From Pseudobowmanella zhangzhouensis (GTDB taxonomy: Bacteria > Pseudomonadota > Gammaproteobacteria > Enterobacterales > Alteromonadaceae): a stretch of 64,000 nt of DNA. Below, piece by piece: positions 47,215 through 59,538 of the stretch. Location of the stretch: positions 186,001-250,000 of the forward strand of contig NZ_JBHSYO010000015.1 in assembly GCF_042662685.1 (NCBI RefSeq). The letters run 5' to 3'. Positions within the stretch are counted from its first letter, which is position 1; each line of letters starts with the position of its first letter. The notes under the pieces are model-generated. The model saw only the letters and a list, made by a program, of their open reading frames with translations, had not been told where the DNA came from and did not search any database. Position numbers and translations under genes: made by a program.

Positions 47215-47785
47215 GAATTCCCTGTACAACATGTTTATAAGCCGGTGACGCAGGCAAAAATATTTCAGCCACCATCAGGCGCTGTTGTTCAAAATGAAAT
47301 ACCGAACGTCGTCCCCACAGTGGCATGTGTGCATCGTTAACCCAGTTAGTGTGCAACTCAGATGGCGCCGTTACCCGCCCCAGCTCAAATGGTGCCCTGA
47401 CGAAGCGCGCATCATTAAACAGGATTTTGCCCAGAGGCTGAGAACCCAGGCCATCGAAGGCGGCACCCGCCCCCTCACACATGCTGATTGGCAACACCGA
47501 CCGGGCGTACACCCAGGGCACACCATCACCAAGCAAAATGACTTCCCGTACTACCGCTTCCTTGATCCCACCGAGCTTTTGCGTTTCCTCAACAGAAAGC
47601 GCACAGCGGGCCTGGCCGATAACCTGCACGCTGAACTGGCGACAATGGGCCTGCAACCGCTCGGTCAGTGAACTGGTATCTAACAACCAGTTCTTAAGCG
47701 CGGGTTCTGCAGGGTAATTGGTTGTGGCGTCGTGCCAACTGGGCTGACAATTGAGTGGAAAAACTAATGCTGGATTCAAATTCAT
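47201..47785 (-). CDS. ubiC: Chorismate pyruvate-lyase UbiC
   Basis: Converts chorismate to 4-hydroxybenzoate, the substrate of UbiA, 194 aa. Recognisable segments: [37 protein letters not shown] (Arg lining the active site) and [25 protein letters not shown] near the end fits the product-binding flap. It is transcribed with ubiA and overlaps it, as expected for consecutive pathway steps. Confidence 0.94.
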   Translation of the reverse strand: MNLNPALVFPLNCQPSWHDATTNYPAEPALKNWLLDTSSLTERLQAHCRQFSVQVIGQARCALSVEETQKLGGIKEAVVREVILLGDGVPWVYARSVLPISMCEGAGAAFDGLGSQPLGKILFNDARFVRAPFELGRVTAPSELHTNWVNDAHMPLWGRRSVFHFEQQRLMVAEIFLPASPAYKHVVQGIHESI

Positions 47786-47953
47786 TCAACCGGAAGCAAT
47801 CTGTGGTCGATAATAACAAGTCAAAGCTGCCGGAAAAAGGCACAAACTGGCTGACAGCACCTATCTCTTTGATAATAATGTCGCCCCTGACGGGAACTTG
47901 CCATTCGGCCGGTTGCCTGACACGATTAATTCGTTACCCCAGAGGAGATTGCT

Positions 47954-48352
47954 ATGACCCACCGCCTGCTGCGACGTTTGTTTTTATCCATGCTACTCAT
48001 GCTAAGCAGTACGTCGGTTAAGGCAGACTTTGCTTATTACGGTTTAGAGCCGGATATTGTGACCAATTATCTGGGCACCAGTAGCCGTGATTTGGGTTAT
48101 GTGCGTTTAACCATCGAACTGATGATTGTCGATGCTAAGTATTTAGAAATCATCGAGCATCATGACCCGCTGATTCGGGCCACGATTATCGATATTTTTG
48201 GTAAACAGCATGGCGACAGAATTAAATCGTTAACCGGTCGTGAAGAAATTCGTCAGATGTGCCTCAACGCCATCAAAGAACAACTCAAAGCCGAAACCGG
48301 CTCTGAAATTGTGCGCAATCTGATTTTTACCAAATACCTGTATCAGGACTGA
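47954..48352 (+). CDS. Exported FliL-like protein
   Basis: 132-aa protein with a signal-like N-terminus (RLFLSMLLMLSSTSVKA) followed by a FliL domain: YVRLTIELMIVDAKYLEIIEHHDPLIRATII and LTGREEIRQMCLNAIK. FliL proteins work at the stator of flagella, but no flagellar operon is nearby, and unlike classical FliL the hydrophobic segment looks cleavable. A GAGGAG SD precedes the ATG. Location beside ubiC is seen in related marine bacteria. It converges on glpG with a 10-base overlap. Confidence 0.8.
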   Translation: MTHRLLRRLFLSMLLMLSSTSVKADFAYYGLEPDIVTNYLGTSSRDLGYVRLTIELMIVDAKYLEIIEHHDPLIRATIIDIFGKQHGDRIKSLTGREEIRQMCLNAIKEQLKAETGSEIVRNLIFTKYLYQD

Positions 48353-49194
48353 CGCCGGCCAATCAGCGCGATCAGTGCCGCCAGGCCACAGCCGCTAAGC
48401 AGGCCAACCAGATGCGCTGTGTTGGCCATATTGAGTGGCAGAATATTGGTGTAACCCAATGCCAGCCACGCCAGCATAAAGCCAATCAGGTTACGCTGCA
48501 GCGATACACCCCACTCCGGACGGATCCAGCCAATCCACCAGACAAAACCAAACAGCCCGTACACCACGCCGGATAAACCGCCAAAGTTACTGCCGCCATC
48601 CAGATATTGGCCGTAATTGGACGCAATGCCGGTCAGCAAATACAGAATTACCAGCGCGCTGGTGCCGAAGCGCCGTTCAATCTGGCCACCCAAAATCCAC
48701 CACCACAACAGATTGAAAATGATATGCATGGCAGAAAAGTGCATCAGTGTCGGGCCAATTAATCGCCACCACTGACCACTCTCAAGTACTTGCCCGAGCG
48801 GCGCAAATCTGAGTAATTCACGTACCGGAGAAAACCACAGGCTGGCTGAGGCCAGAAAGGCCACCACGCATAGTGTGGCAATCAGCAACATAAATGGACT
48901 GCGACTGGCTATTTGCAGCAGCGCAGAAAAGCCAGGTTGCGAGCCCGGCTTTGTTTTTACCGGACTGGCATTTGACCACAAATAATCCGCCTGCTGGCGT
49001 TGAATCTGGGTAAGCCAGCCCTGCACCAGAGCCTGTGCTTTAGGCTGTTGTGCCGGATAAAATACGTAAACCAGCCAGTGAGACTCGCCCTCTGGCTGGA
49101 TATCGGTCGCGATCTGGTGGCCAGACAAAAATGTTTGAATTTGCTCAGCCACCTCGCGGCGGGAAACTTTAACTAATGGGGTTAACTCACTCAT
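48343..49194 (-). CDS. glpG: Rhomboid intramembrane serine protease GlpG
   Basis: 283-aa rhomboid protease. A cytoplasmic N-terminal domain (about residues 1-85) precedes six membrane helices. The catalytic dyad is Ser208 in GLSGVVYG and His261 in NTAHLVGL; oxyanion residues HFSAMHIIFNLLWWW follow the family. The start at 49194 ([10 protein letters not shown]) is preferred to one 13 codons upstream inside glpE. It overlaps glpE by eight bases. Confidence 0.95.
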   Translation of the reverse strand: MSELTPLVKVSRREVAEQIQTFLSGHQIATDIQPEGESHWLVYVFYPAQQPKAQALVQGWLTQIQRQQADYLWSNASPVKTKPGSQPGFSALLQIASRSPFMLLIATLCVVAFLASASLWFSPVRELLRFAPLGQVLESGQWWRLIGPTLMHFSAMHIIFNLLWWWILGGQIERRFGTSALVILYLLTGIASNYGQYLDGGSNFGGLSGVVYGLFGFVWWIGWIRPEWGVSLQRNLIGFMLAWLALGYTNILPLNMANTAHLVGLLSGCGLAALIALIGRRQS

Positions 49195-49504
49195 TACCAC
49201 TGACCACTGGCTGAGAAACCCGCCAGTGTTCAAAACCTCCGTCCATGCTGTATACGCTGGAAAATCCCATTTGCCCCAGATACGCGGCCACTTGCTGGCT
49301 GCTCATTCCGTGGTAGCAATACACTAATACCGGCTGTTGTTGATCCAGGTGGTTAAGTAAGCCATTCACGCCAACACGCGCCAGGCTTAGCGCGCCTTTA
49401 ACATGCGCATGCAAAAAAGAGGCTTCGTCACGGGTATCAACAATTTGCGCACCCGCCTGTATAAGCTGGCTGGCCTTAGCCAAATCTACACGGGTAAAAC
49501 TCAT
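49187..49504 (-). CDS. glpE: Thiosulfate sulfurtransferase GlpE
   Basis: Single-domain rhodanese, 105 aa. The active-site loop CYHGMSS holds catalytic Cys63, preceded by [18 protein letters not shown]. It moves sulfane sulfur to cyanide or thioredoxin in E. coli. It is coupled to tdh (four-base overlap upstream) and glpG (downstream), so a glpE-glpG unit is retained without the glp regulator. Confidence 0.93.
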   Translation of the reverse strand: MSFTRVDLAKASQLIQAGAQIVDTRDEASFLHAHVKGALSLARVGVNGLLNHLDQQQPVLVYCYHGMSSQQVAAYLGQMGFSSVYSMDGGFEHWRVSQPVVSGNE

Positions 49505-50529
49505 TTATTCCACTCCAGAATCACTTTGCCCGATTGACCCGAGCCCATAGTTTCAAAACCGGTCTGGAACTGGTCCACCGGCATTCGATGGGTAATGATC
49601 GGTTCCAGATTCAAGCCACTTTGAATCAGGCTGGCCATTTTGTACCAGGTTTCAAACATTTCACGGCCATAAATCCCTTTAATGGTCAGGCCTTTAAAAA
49701 TCACCTGATTCCAGTCTATGGCGGTGGCACCGGGCGGAATACCCAGCATGGCAATCTTACCGCCGTGATTCATGTTGTTCAGCATATCGCTAAAGGCGGT
49801 TGGTACGCCGGACATCTCCAGCCCGACATCAAAGCCTTCGGTCATTCCCAGCTCATTCATCACATCTTTCAGCTTTTCTTTGCTGACATCCACGGCTCGG
49901 GTAGCACCCATTTTACGCGCCAGCTCGAGGCGATATGGGTTTACGTCGGTGATCACCACGTAACGGGCACCCACGTGTTTAGCCACCGCAGCCGCCATAA
50001 TACCAATCGGGCCAGCGCCGGTGATCAGTACGTCTTCGCCGACTAAATCAAATGACAACGCGGTATGTACTGCGTTGCCGAACGGGTCAAAAATTGACGC
50101 CAGATCGTCACTGATATTGTCCGGGATCTTAAAGGCGTTAAACGCCGGGATAACCAAATACTCTGCAAAGGCGCCCTGACGATTTACCCCGACACCGGTA
50201 GTATTGCGGCACAAATGACGACGCCCTGCGCGGCAGTTACGACAGTGTCCGCAGGTAATATGCCCTTCACCTGACACGCGATCACCGACTTTAAAGCCTG
50301 CCACTTCTGAGCCCATATCCACCACTTCACCCACATATTCATGGCCGACCACCATAGGCACAGGAATGGTTTTTTGTGACCAGTCATCCCAGTGAAAAAT
50401 GTGCATATCGGTGCCACAAATAGCGGTTTTACGAATTTTAATCAGCAAATCATTCGGGCCGACCTCTGGCAAGGGCACATCCACCATCCAGATGCCTGGT
50501 TCCGCTTTTAATTTACTCAGGGCTTTCAT
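49501..50529 (-). CDS. tdh: L-threonine 3-dehydrogenase
   Basis: Zinc-dependent medium-chain dehydrogenase, 342 aa, that oxidises threonine to 2-amino-3-ketobutyrate. Catalytic zinc residues lie in [15 protein letters not shown] and GHEYVGEV; the structural zinc loop is [15 protein letters not shown]. The NAD site is [12 protein letters not shown]. It directly follows kbl with a 4-base overlap, giving the two-step threonine-to-glycine pathway. Confidence 0.97.
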   Translation of the reverse strand: MKALSKLKAEPGIWMVDVPLPEVGPNDLLIKIRKTAICGTDMHIFHWDDWSQKTIPVPMVVGHEYVGEVVDMGSEVAGFKVGDRVSGEGHITCGHCRNCRAGRRHLCRNTTGVGVNRQGAFAEYLVIPAFNAFKIPDNISDDLASIFDPFGNAVHTALSFDLVGEDVLITGAGPIGIMAAAVAKHVGARYVVITDVNPYRLELARKMGATRAVDVSKEKLKDVMNELGMTEGFDVGLEMSGVPTAFSDMLNNMNHGGKIAMLGIPPGATAIDWNQVIFKGLTIKGIYGREMFETWYKMASLIQSGLNLEPIITHRMPVDQFQTGFETMGSGQSGKVILEWNK

Positions 50530-51722
50530 GCAATGACTCCAAGTTCACGACCTACGTCGATAAATGCATCAATGGCTTTGTCCAGTTGCGCACGGGTATG
50601 CGCTGCAGACATTTGCGTACGAATACGCGCCTTGCCCTGTGGCACCACAGGGAAAGAAAAACCAACCACATAAATGCCACGGGCAAGCATCTTGTCCGCC
50701 ATTTGCGCAGCAAGCTTCGCATCGCCGAGCATCACCGGAATGATCGCGTGGTCGGCACCGGCTAATTCAAAACCGGCGTCACTCATGCGACGACGGAAGT
50801 ACGCGGCATTGTCCTTTAACTGCTTACGCAGTTCAGCGCCTTCGGCCAGCATATCCAGTACCCGGATAGAGGCTGATACGATGGCTGGCGCCAGAGAGTT
50901 TGAGAACAAATACGGACGAGAACGTTGACGTAACCAGTCAATGACATTTTTACGCGCCGCGGTGTAACCACCTGAAGCGCCACCCAGTGCTTTACCCAAG
51001 GTTCCGGTAATGATGTCCACCCGACCCATTACACCGCAGTGCTCGTGGCTGCCACGGCCCTGTTCACCGACAAAGCCGACCGCATGGGAGTCATCAACCA
51101 TAACCAGCGCGCCATACTGTTCGGCCAGATCGCACACCGCAGACAAATTCGCGATTACGCCATCCATGGAAAACACACCATCGGTGGCGATCAGGATATT
51201 CCGCGCGCCGTCAGCCTGCGCCTGCTGCAAACAGGCTTCCAGTTCCCGCATGTTGTTATTGGCATAACGATAACGTTTAGCCTTACACAAACGCACGCCG
51301 TCAATGATACTGGCGTGATTCAGCGCATCGGAAATAATCGCATCTTCTGCATCCAGCAACGTTTCAAACAGGCCGGCATTGGCATCGAAGCATGACGAAT
51401 ACAAAATGCAATCTTCCATGCCGAGGAAATCGGCCATTTTGCGTTCCAATTCTTTATGGGTGTCCTGAGTACCGCAGATAAAGCGCACCGATGCCATACC
51501 AAAGCCGTGGCTATCCAGCCCCTGCTTGGCCGCTTCAATCAATTGCGGATGATTCGCCAGACCCAGATAGTTGTTAGCACAGAAATTCAGTACATGCTCA
51601 CCGCTGGCGACCGCAATGTCGGCCTGCTGTGAAGAAGTAATAATACGTTCATGCTTGTACAGACCTTGCTGGGCAACATCATCTAATTGGGCGTCTATGC
51701 GCTGGAAAAAAGCGTCTTTCAT
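50526..51722 (-). CDS. kbl: Glycine C-acetyltransferase (2-amino-3-ketobutyrate CoA ligase)
   Basis: PLP enzyme of the alpha-oxoamine synthase family, 398 aa, that splits 2-amino-3-ketobutyrate with CoA into glycine and acetyl-Co[15 protein letters not shown] is the N-terminal substrate region; [13 protein letters not shown] carries the PLP-interacting Asp and His; the Schiff-base Lys is in [10 protein letters not shown]. It is the first gene of the kbl-tdh unit, divergent from waaA. Confidence 0.97.
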   Translation of the reverse strand: MKDAFFQRIDAQLDDVAQQGLYKHERIITSSQQADIAVASGEHVLNFCANNYLGLANHPQLIEAAKQGLDSHGFGMASVRFICGTQDTHKELERKMADFLGMEDCILYSSCFDANAGLFETLLDAEDAIISDALNHASIIDGVRLCKAKRYRYANNNMRELEACLQQAQADGARNILIATDGVFSMDGVIANLSAVCDLAEQYGALVMVDDSHAVGFVGEQGRGSHEHCGVMGRVDIITGTLGKALGGASGGYTAARKNVIDWLRQRSRPYLFSNSLAPAIVSASIRVLDMLAEGAELRKQLKDNAAYFRRRMSDAGFELAGADHAIIPVMLGDAKLAAQMADKMLARGIYVVGFSFPVVPQGKARIRTQMSAAHTRAQLDKAIDAFIDVGRELGVIA

Positions 51723-51874
51723 CGGTGTCCTGCTCGTTGGGCAATCATGGGCGCATTTTAAAAGAAACTGCGCCGCTTTATAACAGCACAGTGGTCAAAC
51801 AAGCGCGACTTTTACGTGAATAACCGTGTTTTTCAGGCCATTTTTGTCAGCAATACTGTACGACAGTGCGTGAT

Positions 51875-51895
51875 TACCCGTATTTCGGGTATGAT
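51875..51895. promoter_or_regulatory. Palindrome overlapping a -10-like hexamer upstream of waaA
   Basis: TACCCG TATTT CGGGTA (51875-51891) is a perfect 6-bp inverted repeat and overlaps a plus-strand TATGAT (51890-51895). No good -35 is found at 16-18 bases. About 20 bases upstream is another short dyad, ACTGT ACG ACAGT (51855-51867). Together they may regulate waaA or kbl. Confidence 0.35.
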
Positions 51896-51927
51896 GCCGT
51901 CCAAAATCAAACGCTTACAATGGTGCC

Positions 51928-53211
51928 ATGTCCAATTCCCAAGCCCAAGCAAACTGGCCTCGCTGGCTTTATACACTGCTATTTATGGCACTATCACCGT
52001 TGTTGGCGATCAGTCTGTGGCGGAAAAAGCGCGCATTGGGAAAAACGGCCGACAATGAATGGCAACAACGTCTTGGTTTTGGCTTTCCAGCAGTGAACCC
52101 CGGTAGCTGGTTACTGCATTGCGCTTCAATGGGCGAAGTCAGTGCCGCTGCGCCGCTGATAAGGGCACTGTTAGATAGAGGCGTTCGTCTTACTCTTACC
52201 ACCAGTACCGCCGCCGGCGCAGCTCAGGTGGCGCGATTATTCCCGGAACAGTTAACCCATATTTATCTGCCGTTCGACTTGCCAGGCAACATGTCACGCC
52301 TGCTTCGTCACGTTAAACCACAGCGATTGCTGATTATTGAAGTGGAACTTTGGCCAAATTTGCTCGCTCAGTGCAAAAAACGTCAAATTCCCGTGTACTT
52401 GCTCAATGCCCGCTTAACTAACGATTCCTGCCGGCGCTACAGTAAATGGCCCAAACTGGTGCAACCTATGTTAAGTGCCCTGAGCCATGTTGCTGCACAG
52501 GATCAGCGCGATGCAGATAACTACCGCACGTTAGGCGTTAGCGCAGAGAGAATCAGTATCAGTGGCAATATCAAATTTGCCCTTCGTCAAAGCAATACCT
52601 TGCTGGCACAGCGTGAACAGTTGGCCACACAACTTAACACTGATGACCGGCCAACATTATTAGCTGCCAGCACCCACGCCAGTGAAGAAAGCGAACTTAT
52701 TCAGGCGCTCAAGGTATTAGCGACGCAATATCCGGCATTACTTTTGGTGCTGGTGCCACGCCATCCGCAACGCTTTAGTGAAGTTGAAGCGCTGTGTCGT
52801 CAATCAGGCCTTAACTGGCAAGCATTTTCCAGTGGGCAGTCGGTAGATAACGCGACGCAGATTCTGCTGGTCGATGCGTTAGGCCAACTGCAGGCGCTTT
52901 ATGGGCTATGCAACATGGCGTTTGTAGGCGGTTCGATTACTGACCGTGGCGGGCATAATCCACTGGAAGCGGCGTTATTTGGCAAACCCGTAATGATGGG
53001 ACCTCACCGCGAAAATAACCTGCAGATCTGTGAAATCATGGCCGCGCAGGGTGCGCTGGCCGGCGTCACCAACGCCGGCGATATCGTTGAATGTACCCGC
53101 TATTGGCTTAGCGATAACACCGCCTATCAATTGGCTTGTACAAGCAGTCAGCGCTGCCTGCAGTCAGGTCAGGATGCCCTGTCGCGCACCCTCGATATGT
53201 TAGGCTTGTAA
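51928..53211 (+). CDS. waaA: Kdo transferase WaaA
   Basis: 3-deoxy-D-manno-octulosonic acid transferase of LPS inner-core synthesis, 427 aa. An N-terminal membrane anchor (LYTLLFMALSPLLAISLW) precedes a GT-B fold. HCASMGEVSAAAPLI holds the catalytic Glu, and VGGSITDRGGHNPLEAALFGKPV is the C-terminal donor site. Adjacent kdkA suggests that a single Kdo is added and then phosphorylated, as in Haemophilus or Vibrio (inference). It converges on the GT4 gene (12-base overlap). Confidence 0.95.
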   Translation: MSNSQAQANWPRWLYTLLFMALSPLLAISLWRKKRALGKTADNEWQQRLGFGFPAVNPGSWLLHCASMGEVSAAAPLIRALLDRGVRLTLTTSTAAGAAQVARLFPEQLTHIYLPFDLPGNMSRLLRHVKPQRLLIIEVELWPNLLAQCKKRQIPVYLLNARLTNDSCRRYSKWPKLVQPMLSALSHVAAQDQRDADNYRTLGVSAERISISGNIKFALRQSNTLLAQREQLATQLNTDDRPTLLAASTHASEESELIQALKVLATQYPALLLVLVPRHPQRFSEVEALCRQSGLNWQAFSSGQSVDNATQILLVDALGQLQALYGLCNMAFVGGSITDRGGHNPLEAALFGKPVMMGPHRENNLQICEIMAAQGALAGVTNAGDIVECTRYWLSDNTAYQLACTSSQRCLQSGQDALSRTLDMLGL

Positions 53212-54267
53212 CGAGTCAAAGAAGTCCAGTAACTGGCGGGCCTCACGCTCGATACTGTAATCGGCCAAAACACGCTCTCGGCCCGCTTTACCCATGGCGG
53301 TGAGTTTTTCCCGATCAGCCAGCATCAGCGCCAAACGATCGGCTACTGCATCGGTGTCGTTGACCGGCACCACATAACCGTCTTGGCCCTCACGAATAAT
53401 TTCTTTCCAGGCACCGGCATCCGTTGCCAGCACTGCGGCTTCGGCGCTCATTGCCTCAGGTACAGTTAAGCCGAAGCCTTCGTTATCACTTAATGCACAA
53501 ACCGCTGAAAGCGCCGAGAAGATTGGCGGAATACGTTCAAATGGCAACTCGCCAGTGAAGGTAATGCGTTCAGCGAGGCCGGCGTCGGCGATTTCCTGTT
53601 TTAAACCATCGACAAAGTCCTGATGCGACGAACCAATCGCTCCTACCACCACGGCATTCACATCTGGATGTTGCGGTAATACGCGGATACAAGCACGTAC
53701 AAAGTGATGTACGCCTTTTTGCTTTCGTACCCGGCCTAAAATGCCAATACCGACGTTACCACCGTAGCCCAACGCCTGCCATGCTGCGGCCTTGTCCTCG
53801 GCCGGCACATAGATGCCACTTTGCACACCGTGGGGGATCACGATATCCGGCCCGACATCTAAAAAGCCGGCGGAGCGTTGACTGACCGCGACCACCGCAT
53901 CCATCTTACGGGTGATCCACACAGTCGAACCTGAGCGTTTACGCTGCGCGGCGCTGCTAAACACCATTTTAATTTTACAGCGGAAGATATAGCGCAGAAT
54001 CAGCGCCTGAATCATCTCGTCCACCCGGCGGGCGTGGAAAATCCGCCATTTTCCGTTACTCAGAGGCTTCTGACACAACTTCACCACATCCCAGAAACTT
54101 ATATATAAACTTGGGTCGGTCAGGTGATGTTTACCCATCACACGCAAATTGGCCCACTTTTTCTGCTCGGCAGACACCTGCAGCATCGTGGAGGTGACGC
54201 CGGAAAAATTAGAATTTGAGTTGCCTAAAATCAGCGTGATTTCAGATGACGGTGTATGCTCGCTCAA
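53200..54267 (-). CDS. GT4-family glycosyltransferase (probable LPS core)
   Basis: 355-aa GT-B enzyme. The N-terminal SNSNFSGVTSTMLQV binds acceptor; GILGRVRKQKGVHHFV and EGFGLTVPEAMSAEAAV with the E-x7-E pattern mark the GT4 donor site. It resembles mannosyl- or glucosyltransferases that extend the LPS core, and its place between waaA and kdkA supports this. Exact sugar not determinable. Divergent from kdkA by about 80 bases. Confidence 0.85.
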   Translation of the reverse strand: MSEHTPSSEITLILGNSNSNFSGVTSTMLQVSAEQKKWANLRVMGKHHLTDPSLYISFWDVVKLCQKPLSNGKWRIFHARRVDEMIQALILRYIFRCKIKMVFSSAAQRKRSGSTVWITRKMDAVVAVSQRSAGFLDVGPDIVIPHGVQSGIYVPAEDKAAAWQALGYGGNVGIGILGRVRKQKGVHHFVRACIRVLPQHPDVNAVVVGAIGSSHQDFVDGLKQEIADAGLAERITFTGELPFERIPPIFSALSAVCALSDNEGFGLTVPEAMSAEAAVLATDAGAWKEIIREGQDGYVVPVNDTDAVADRLALMLADREKLTAMGKAGRERVLADYSIEREARQLLDFFDSLQA

Positions 54268-54349
54268 CGGCTTTACCTCTGCAATTTGGGGCGCATTCTT
54301 CGCGGCTTTTGTTTACAATGCCCCTCGTTTTAGTTGCGCGCAGTGTAGC

Positions 54350-55063
54350 ATGGCCTTAATCGAGCAAAAAATTTCTGCACAACAAAATCTGTTCGCTACC
54401 GCTGAATTTATCGGGCAGGTAACGCCTGGGTGGTTTGACGTGAACTTCTGGCAGCAACAGCAAGCCATTACCGGTCAGGCCAAGGGCCGCGGTGCCGCGA
54501 TATTTATTCAGCACCAGCAGCATCAGTGGGTGTTACGTCACTATCGTCGTGGCGGCTTAGTCGGCAAATTCATCCGCGATGCTTTTTGGTTTACCGGTCA
54601 AAACCGCACCCGGGTGGCGCGAGAACTCAATTTGCTGGCCCAGATGCGCGAATGGCATCTGCCATGCCCTAGCCCAGTGGCAGGCCGGGTCATACAAAGC
54701 GGCTTGCTGTATCGCAATGACATCCTGATTGAGCGCATTGCTGATGCCACAGATGTTCACGATATCTTATGTAAGCGAGCACTTACTGATGACCAGTGGC
54801 AGTCTATTGGAAGAACCATTCGTCGTTTTCATGACAAACAGGTTTATCACCATGATTTGAATATCCACAATATCCTGCTCGATGCCAGCGATGAAGTTTG
54901 GCTGATCGATTTCGATAAATGCGATATTCGTATCGGCGAGCGCTGGAAACAGGATAATCTTGCCCGGCTACATCGCTCACTACAGAAAGAACTTGGCAAA
55001 AAATTAGGCTACCACTTCAGTCAGTCGGATTGGTTGGCACTGATAAGTGGTTATCAACCCTGA
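54350..55063 (+). CDS. kdkA: 3-deoxy-D-manno-octulosonic acid kinase KdkA
   Basis: Phosphorylates Kdo of the LPS inner core, 237 aa from the MALIEQKISA start; the frame is open upstream, across the promoter region and into the divergent gene. It has a small kinase fold: an ATP-lobe Lys in WVLRHYRRGG, catalytic HHDLNIHNILLD, and metal Asp in VWLIDFDKCDIR. It matches the Haemophilus enzyme in size and motifs. Confidence 0.92.
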   Translation: MALIEQKISAQQNLFATAEFIGQVTPGWFDVNFWQQQQAITGQAKGRGAAIFIQHQQHQWVLRHYRRGGLVGKFIRDAFWFTGQNRTRVARELNLLAQMREWHLPCPSPVAGRVIQSGLLYRNDILIERIADATDVHDILCKRALTDDQWQSIGRTIRRFHDKQVYHHDLNIHNILLDASDEVWLIDFDKCDIRIGERWKQDNLARLHRSLQKELGKKLGYHFSQSDWLALISGYQP

Positions 55064-55103
55064 AAGGCATTAAAATCGTGCAAGTTTTATGAAAGGAATC
55101 AGC

Positions 55104-56456
55104 ATGTTGTCTAAAAGACTGATGGCAATTCTGGCATGTACACCCTCGCTGGCCATGGCGACCGGTGTTTCCCCTTACCTGCCATTAAATATTTCGCCGG
55201 AAGCGGAATTACAAATTGAACGCGCATTTGTGCTTGCTGGACACCCTTCACTCAGCAAACCCTACAAAGCCAGTGATTTACTGCGTATTTTGCCGCAATT
55301 GCGCGAGCTCAACCCAACGCTGTATCAACAGCTAAGCCAGTATCTGAGCCGTTATCGCCGCACAGAGGCGGTAACCCATAAATCGTTTACGCTCGCCACC
55401 AATGATGGGCCGGCGCAGCCGCTACCTAATCAGCGCGGCCAAACCAGCGATTCACGGTTTAGCGTCGAAAGTACCGGCTTTTACATGTTTTCACCCTACA
55501 TCGCCTTGGCGGCTGGGACCCGATGGGACGAGCAACAGGGTTTGAGCCATTTCGGCACCCACCTAAGCGTCGGCAATGAATACCTGCAGTTAGATGCAGG
55601 CTACCGCGATCACTGGTGGTCTCCGATGCAAGATAGTGCGCTATTGTTATCCACTCATGCGCCCAACTCGTTGTCCGTGACACTGAGCAATGCTTCCCCG
55701 TTGTCGCCGTTGGGACTGCGTTATGAGCTGTTTATCAGTGAGCTGGAAGATCTCACTTTATCGCCAGAAATGGGGACGCAGTCACACAATCTGATTGGTG
55801 CACATCTGAGCTTTCAACCACTAACCAACCTGAACTTGGGCATGAATCGTGTCGTTCACCTGGGGGCTAATAATCAAGCTGTTGGTATTGGTAACACTGT
55901 ACAAGCACTGCTTAACACAGATGCGCACTCTGAGCCGAGCAGCTATGCATTGAGCTCTGTCAGCGCCCGTTATAATCATGGGGGGGATTTACCAGTCAGT
56001 GTTTACACCGAACGGGCCCGCAGTGAAAACGATGACGACAGTGCAAACAGCATGTCGTTTGGCGTGTTTCTGCCATTTGTCACCAAAGATATTGCGCTGC
56101 GTGCAGAATACGTTAAGCAAGATCGCAACTGGGCAACGCCGACGTTTTTCCAACAAGGTTATAGCAATGACAATCTGGCTATCGGCCACTGGGCAGATCA
56201 ACCTGTTGAGCCATCAGAGTTGCGGGTAACCAGCGTCAATCTCAGCTGGCAACATGCCGGCAACCGTCTGCTGAATGTGACCTTACGTAATGTCAGTCGC
56301 CACATTGATACAGACAGCGGAAGCAAAAATCATATTCAGCTTGAAGCCAGCTATAGTTTTGCCACCAGCCACGGTTTTTATGGCATTAGCCTGTATACTG
56401 GCAAAAACAGTTGGGATCAGTCATTTACCCGACTCAGCGGATTTTACCGCTGGTAA
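55104..56456 (+). CDS. Wzi-like capsule assembly outer-membrane protein
   Basis: 450-aa protein with a signal peptide (MLSKRLMAILACTPSLAMA) and a beta-barrel-type sequence ending in an aromatic residue (SGFYRW). The helical N-terminus (YKASDLLRILPQLREL), the YRDHWWSPMQDSALLLSTHAPN signature and SVSARYN strands match the Wzi / capsule assembly family. Wzi anchors surface polysaccharide in Klebsiella and E. coli. The start at 55104 is chosen for an AAGGA SD. No capsule polymerase genes are visible nearby. Confidence 0.82.
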   Translation: MLSKRLMAILACTPSLAMATGVSPYLPLNISPEAELQIERAFVLAGHPSLSKPYKASDLLRILPQLRELNPTLYQQLSQYLSRYRRTEAVTHKSFTLATNDGPAQPLPNQRGQTSDSRFSVESTGFYMFSPYIALAAGTRWDEQQGLSHFGTHLSVGNEYLQLDAGYRDHWWSPMQDSALLLSTHAPNSLSVTLSNASPLSPLGLRYELFISELEDLTLSPEMGTQSHNLIGAHLSFQPLTNLNLGMNRVVHLGANNQAVGIGNTVQALLNTDAHSEPSSYALSSVSARYNHGGDLPVSVYTERARSENDDDSANSMSFGVFLPFVTKDIALRAEYVKQDRNWATPTFFQQGYSNDNLAIGHWADQPVEPSELRVTSVNLSWQHAGNRLLNVTLRNVSRHIDTDSGSKNHIQLEASYSFATSHGFYGISLYTGKNSWDQSFTRLSGFYRW

Positions 56457-56470
56457 CCTGAGAGCTTGTC

Positions 56471-56865
56471 ATGCGCAAAGTCATTACCTTCGGCACTTTC
56501 GATGTATTTCACGTCGGTCACATCAATATCCTGAAACGAGCTCGGGAACAGGGTGATTACCTGATTGTGGGGATATCGTCTGACCAACTGAACATAAATA
56601 AAAAGGGACGCGCACCAATCTATCCACTTAGTAGCCGCATGGAAATCATCCAGTCACTGCGGTTTGTCGACGAAGTGTTTGTTGAAGAATCATTAGAAAA
56701 AAAGCGCGAGTACATTCAACAGTTTGATGCTGACGCACTGGTGATGGGCGATGACTGGGTCGGTCGATTTGATGAATTCAAAGACATATGCGACGTTGTT
56801 TATTTGCCGCGTACCCCATCCATATCCACCACCGAAATTATCGAAGTTATTCGCGAGATCCCCTG

Positions 56866-56866
<1 letters not shown>
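56471..56866 (+). CDS. tagD: TagD-type glycerol-3-phosphate cytidylyltransferase
   Basis: 131-aa nucleotidyltransferase that should make CDP-glycerol from CTP and glycerol 3-phosphate. It has GTFDVFHVGHINILKRA (HxGH motif), the RMEIIQSLRFVDEV stretch and PRTPSISTTEII (the ISTT motif), as in Bacillus TagD. Its stop overlaps the next gene start (TGATG), so CDP-glycerol synthesis and transfer are translationally coupled. Related enzymes using other polyols remain possible. Confidence 0.87.
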
Positions 56867-58725
<1,859 letters not shown>

Positions 58726-58729
<4 letters not shown>

Positions 58730-59538
58730 CGCTGACACTTTGGGCAATAAAAGCTGTTACGCTGGCCTATGACCACCGACTCTATCGGCGCTTCACATAC
58801 TTCACATGGCTCGCCGGTACGCCCATACACTCTCAAGTGCAGAGCGAAATAGCCCGGCTTTCCGTCCGCCTGAGTAAAATCTTTCAACGTCGTACCACCC
58901 TGTTCAATCGCACTGGCTAATACCTGCTTAATATTGTCGGTCAGGCGCAGATATCGTTGCCGGGAAATCTTGCCGGCCGGTTGGCGAGGATCGATGCCAC
59001 TGAGAAACAGCGATTCATTGGCATAGATATTCCCCACACCCACCACCACTTTGTTATCCATTATGAAGTTCTTCACCGCCACCTGTTTATTGCGACTGAG
59101 CTGATACAAACGATTTGCATCAAACGCGTCGGTCAGAGGCTCAGGCCCAAGCTGACCAAACAGACTCAGTGGCTCGTCGTCCTTGCCTTGCCATAAGCAG
59201 GCACCAAAGCGGCGCGGATCGGTCAGGCGTAAACACTTACCACTGTCTAAGACAACATCAATATGATCGTGTTTTGCAGGTTCTAAACGGGCGTCCACCA
59301 CCCGCAAACGTCCGGACATGCCCAAGTGCAATACAATCGCGCCACTGTCCGTATGCAGCAGCAGATACTTCGCCCGGCGCGTTACTGCATTAATAACTTC
59401 ATTCTCGGCGCGCTGAATATCGGCCGGTACCGGCCAGCGCAGGCTGGCATTGCGCACAATTATTTTGCTAATAGTGCGGCCTTGCAGATGGGGGGCAATG
59501 CCCAGGCGTGAAACTTCAACTTCTGGTAATTCTGGCAT
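58726..59538 (-). CDS. mutM: Formamidopyrimidine-DNA glycosylase MutM
   Basis: Bifunctional glycosylase/AP lyase that removes 8-oxoguanine, 270 aa. The mature N-terminus PELPEVE gives catalytic Pro1 and Glu2. LHLGMSGRL, the helix-two-turn-helix (VGVGNIYANESLFLSGI) and a C-terminal zinc finger (CEVC ... CPKC) are present. I start at the ATG directly before PELP. The start overlaps the upstream stop by one base (TGATG). Confidence 0.96.

Noticed and set aside
49534..50046. 170-codon plus-strand frame inside tdh
   Set aside because: Antisense to a conserved enzyme; His-rich composition is a by-product of the opposite frame.
51855..51867. ACTGTACGACAGT as an SOS box
   Set aside because: LexA needs eight bases between CTGT and ACAG; only three are present.
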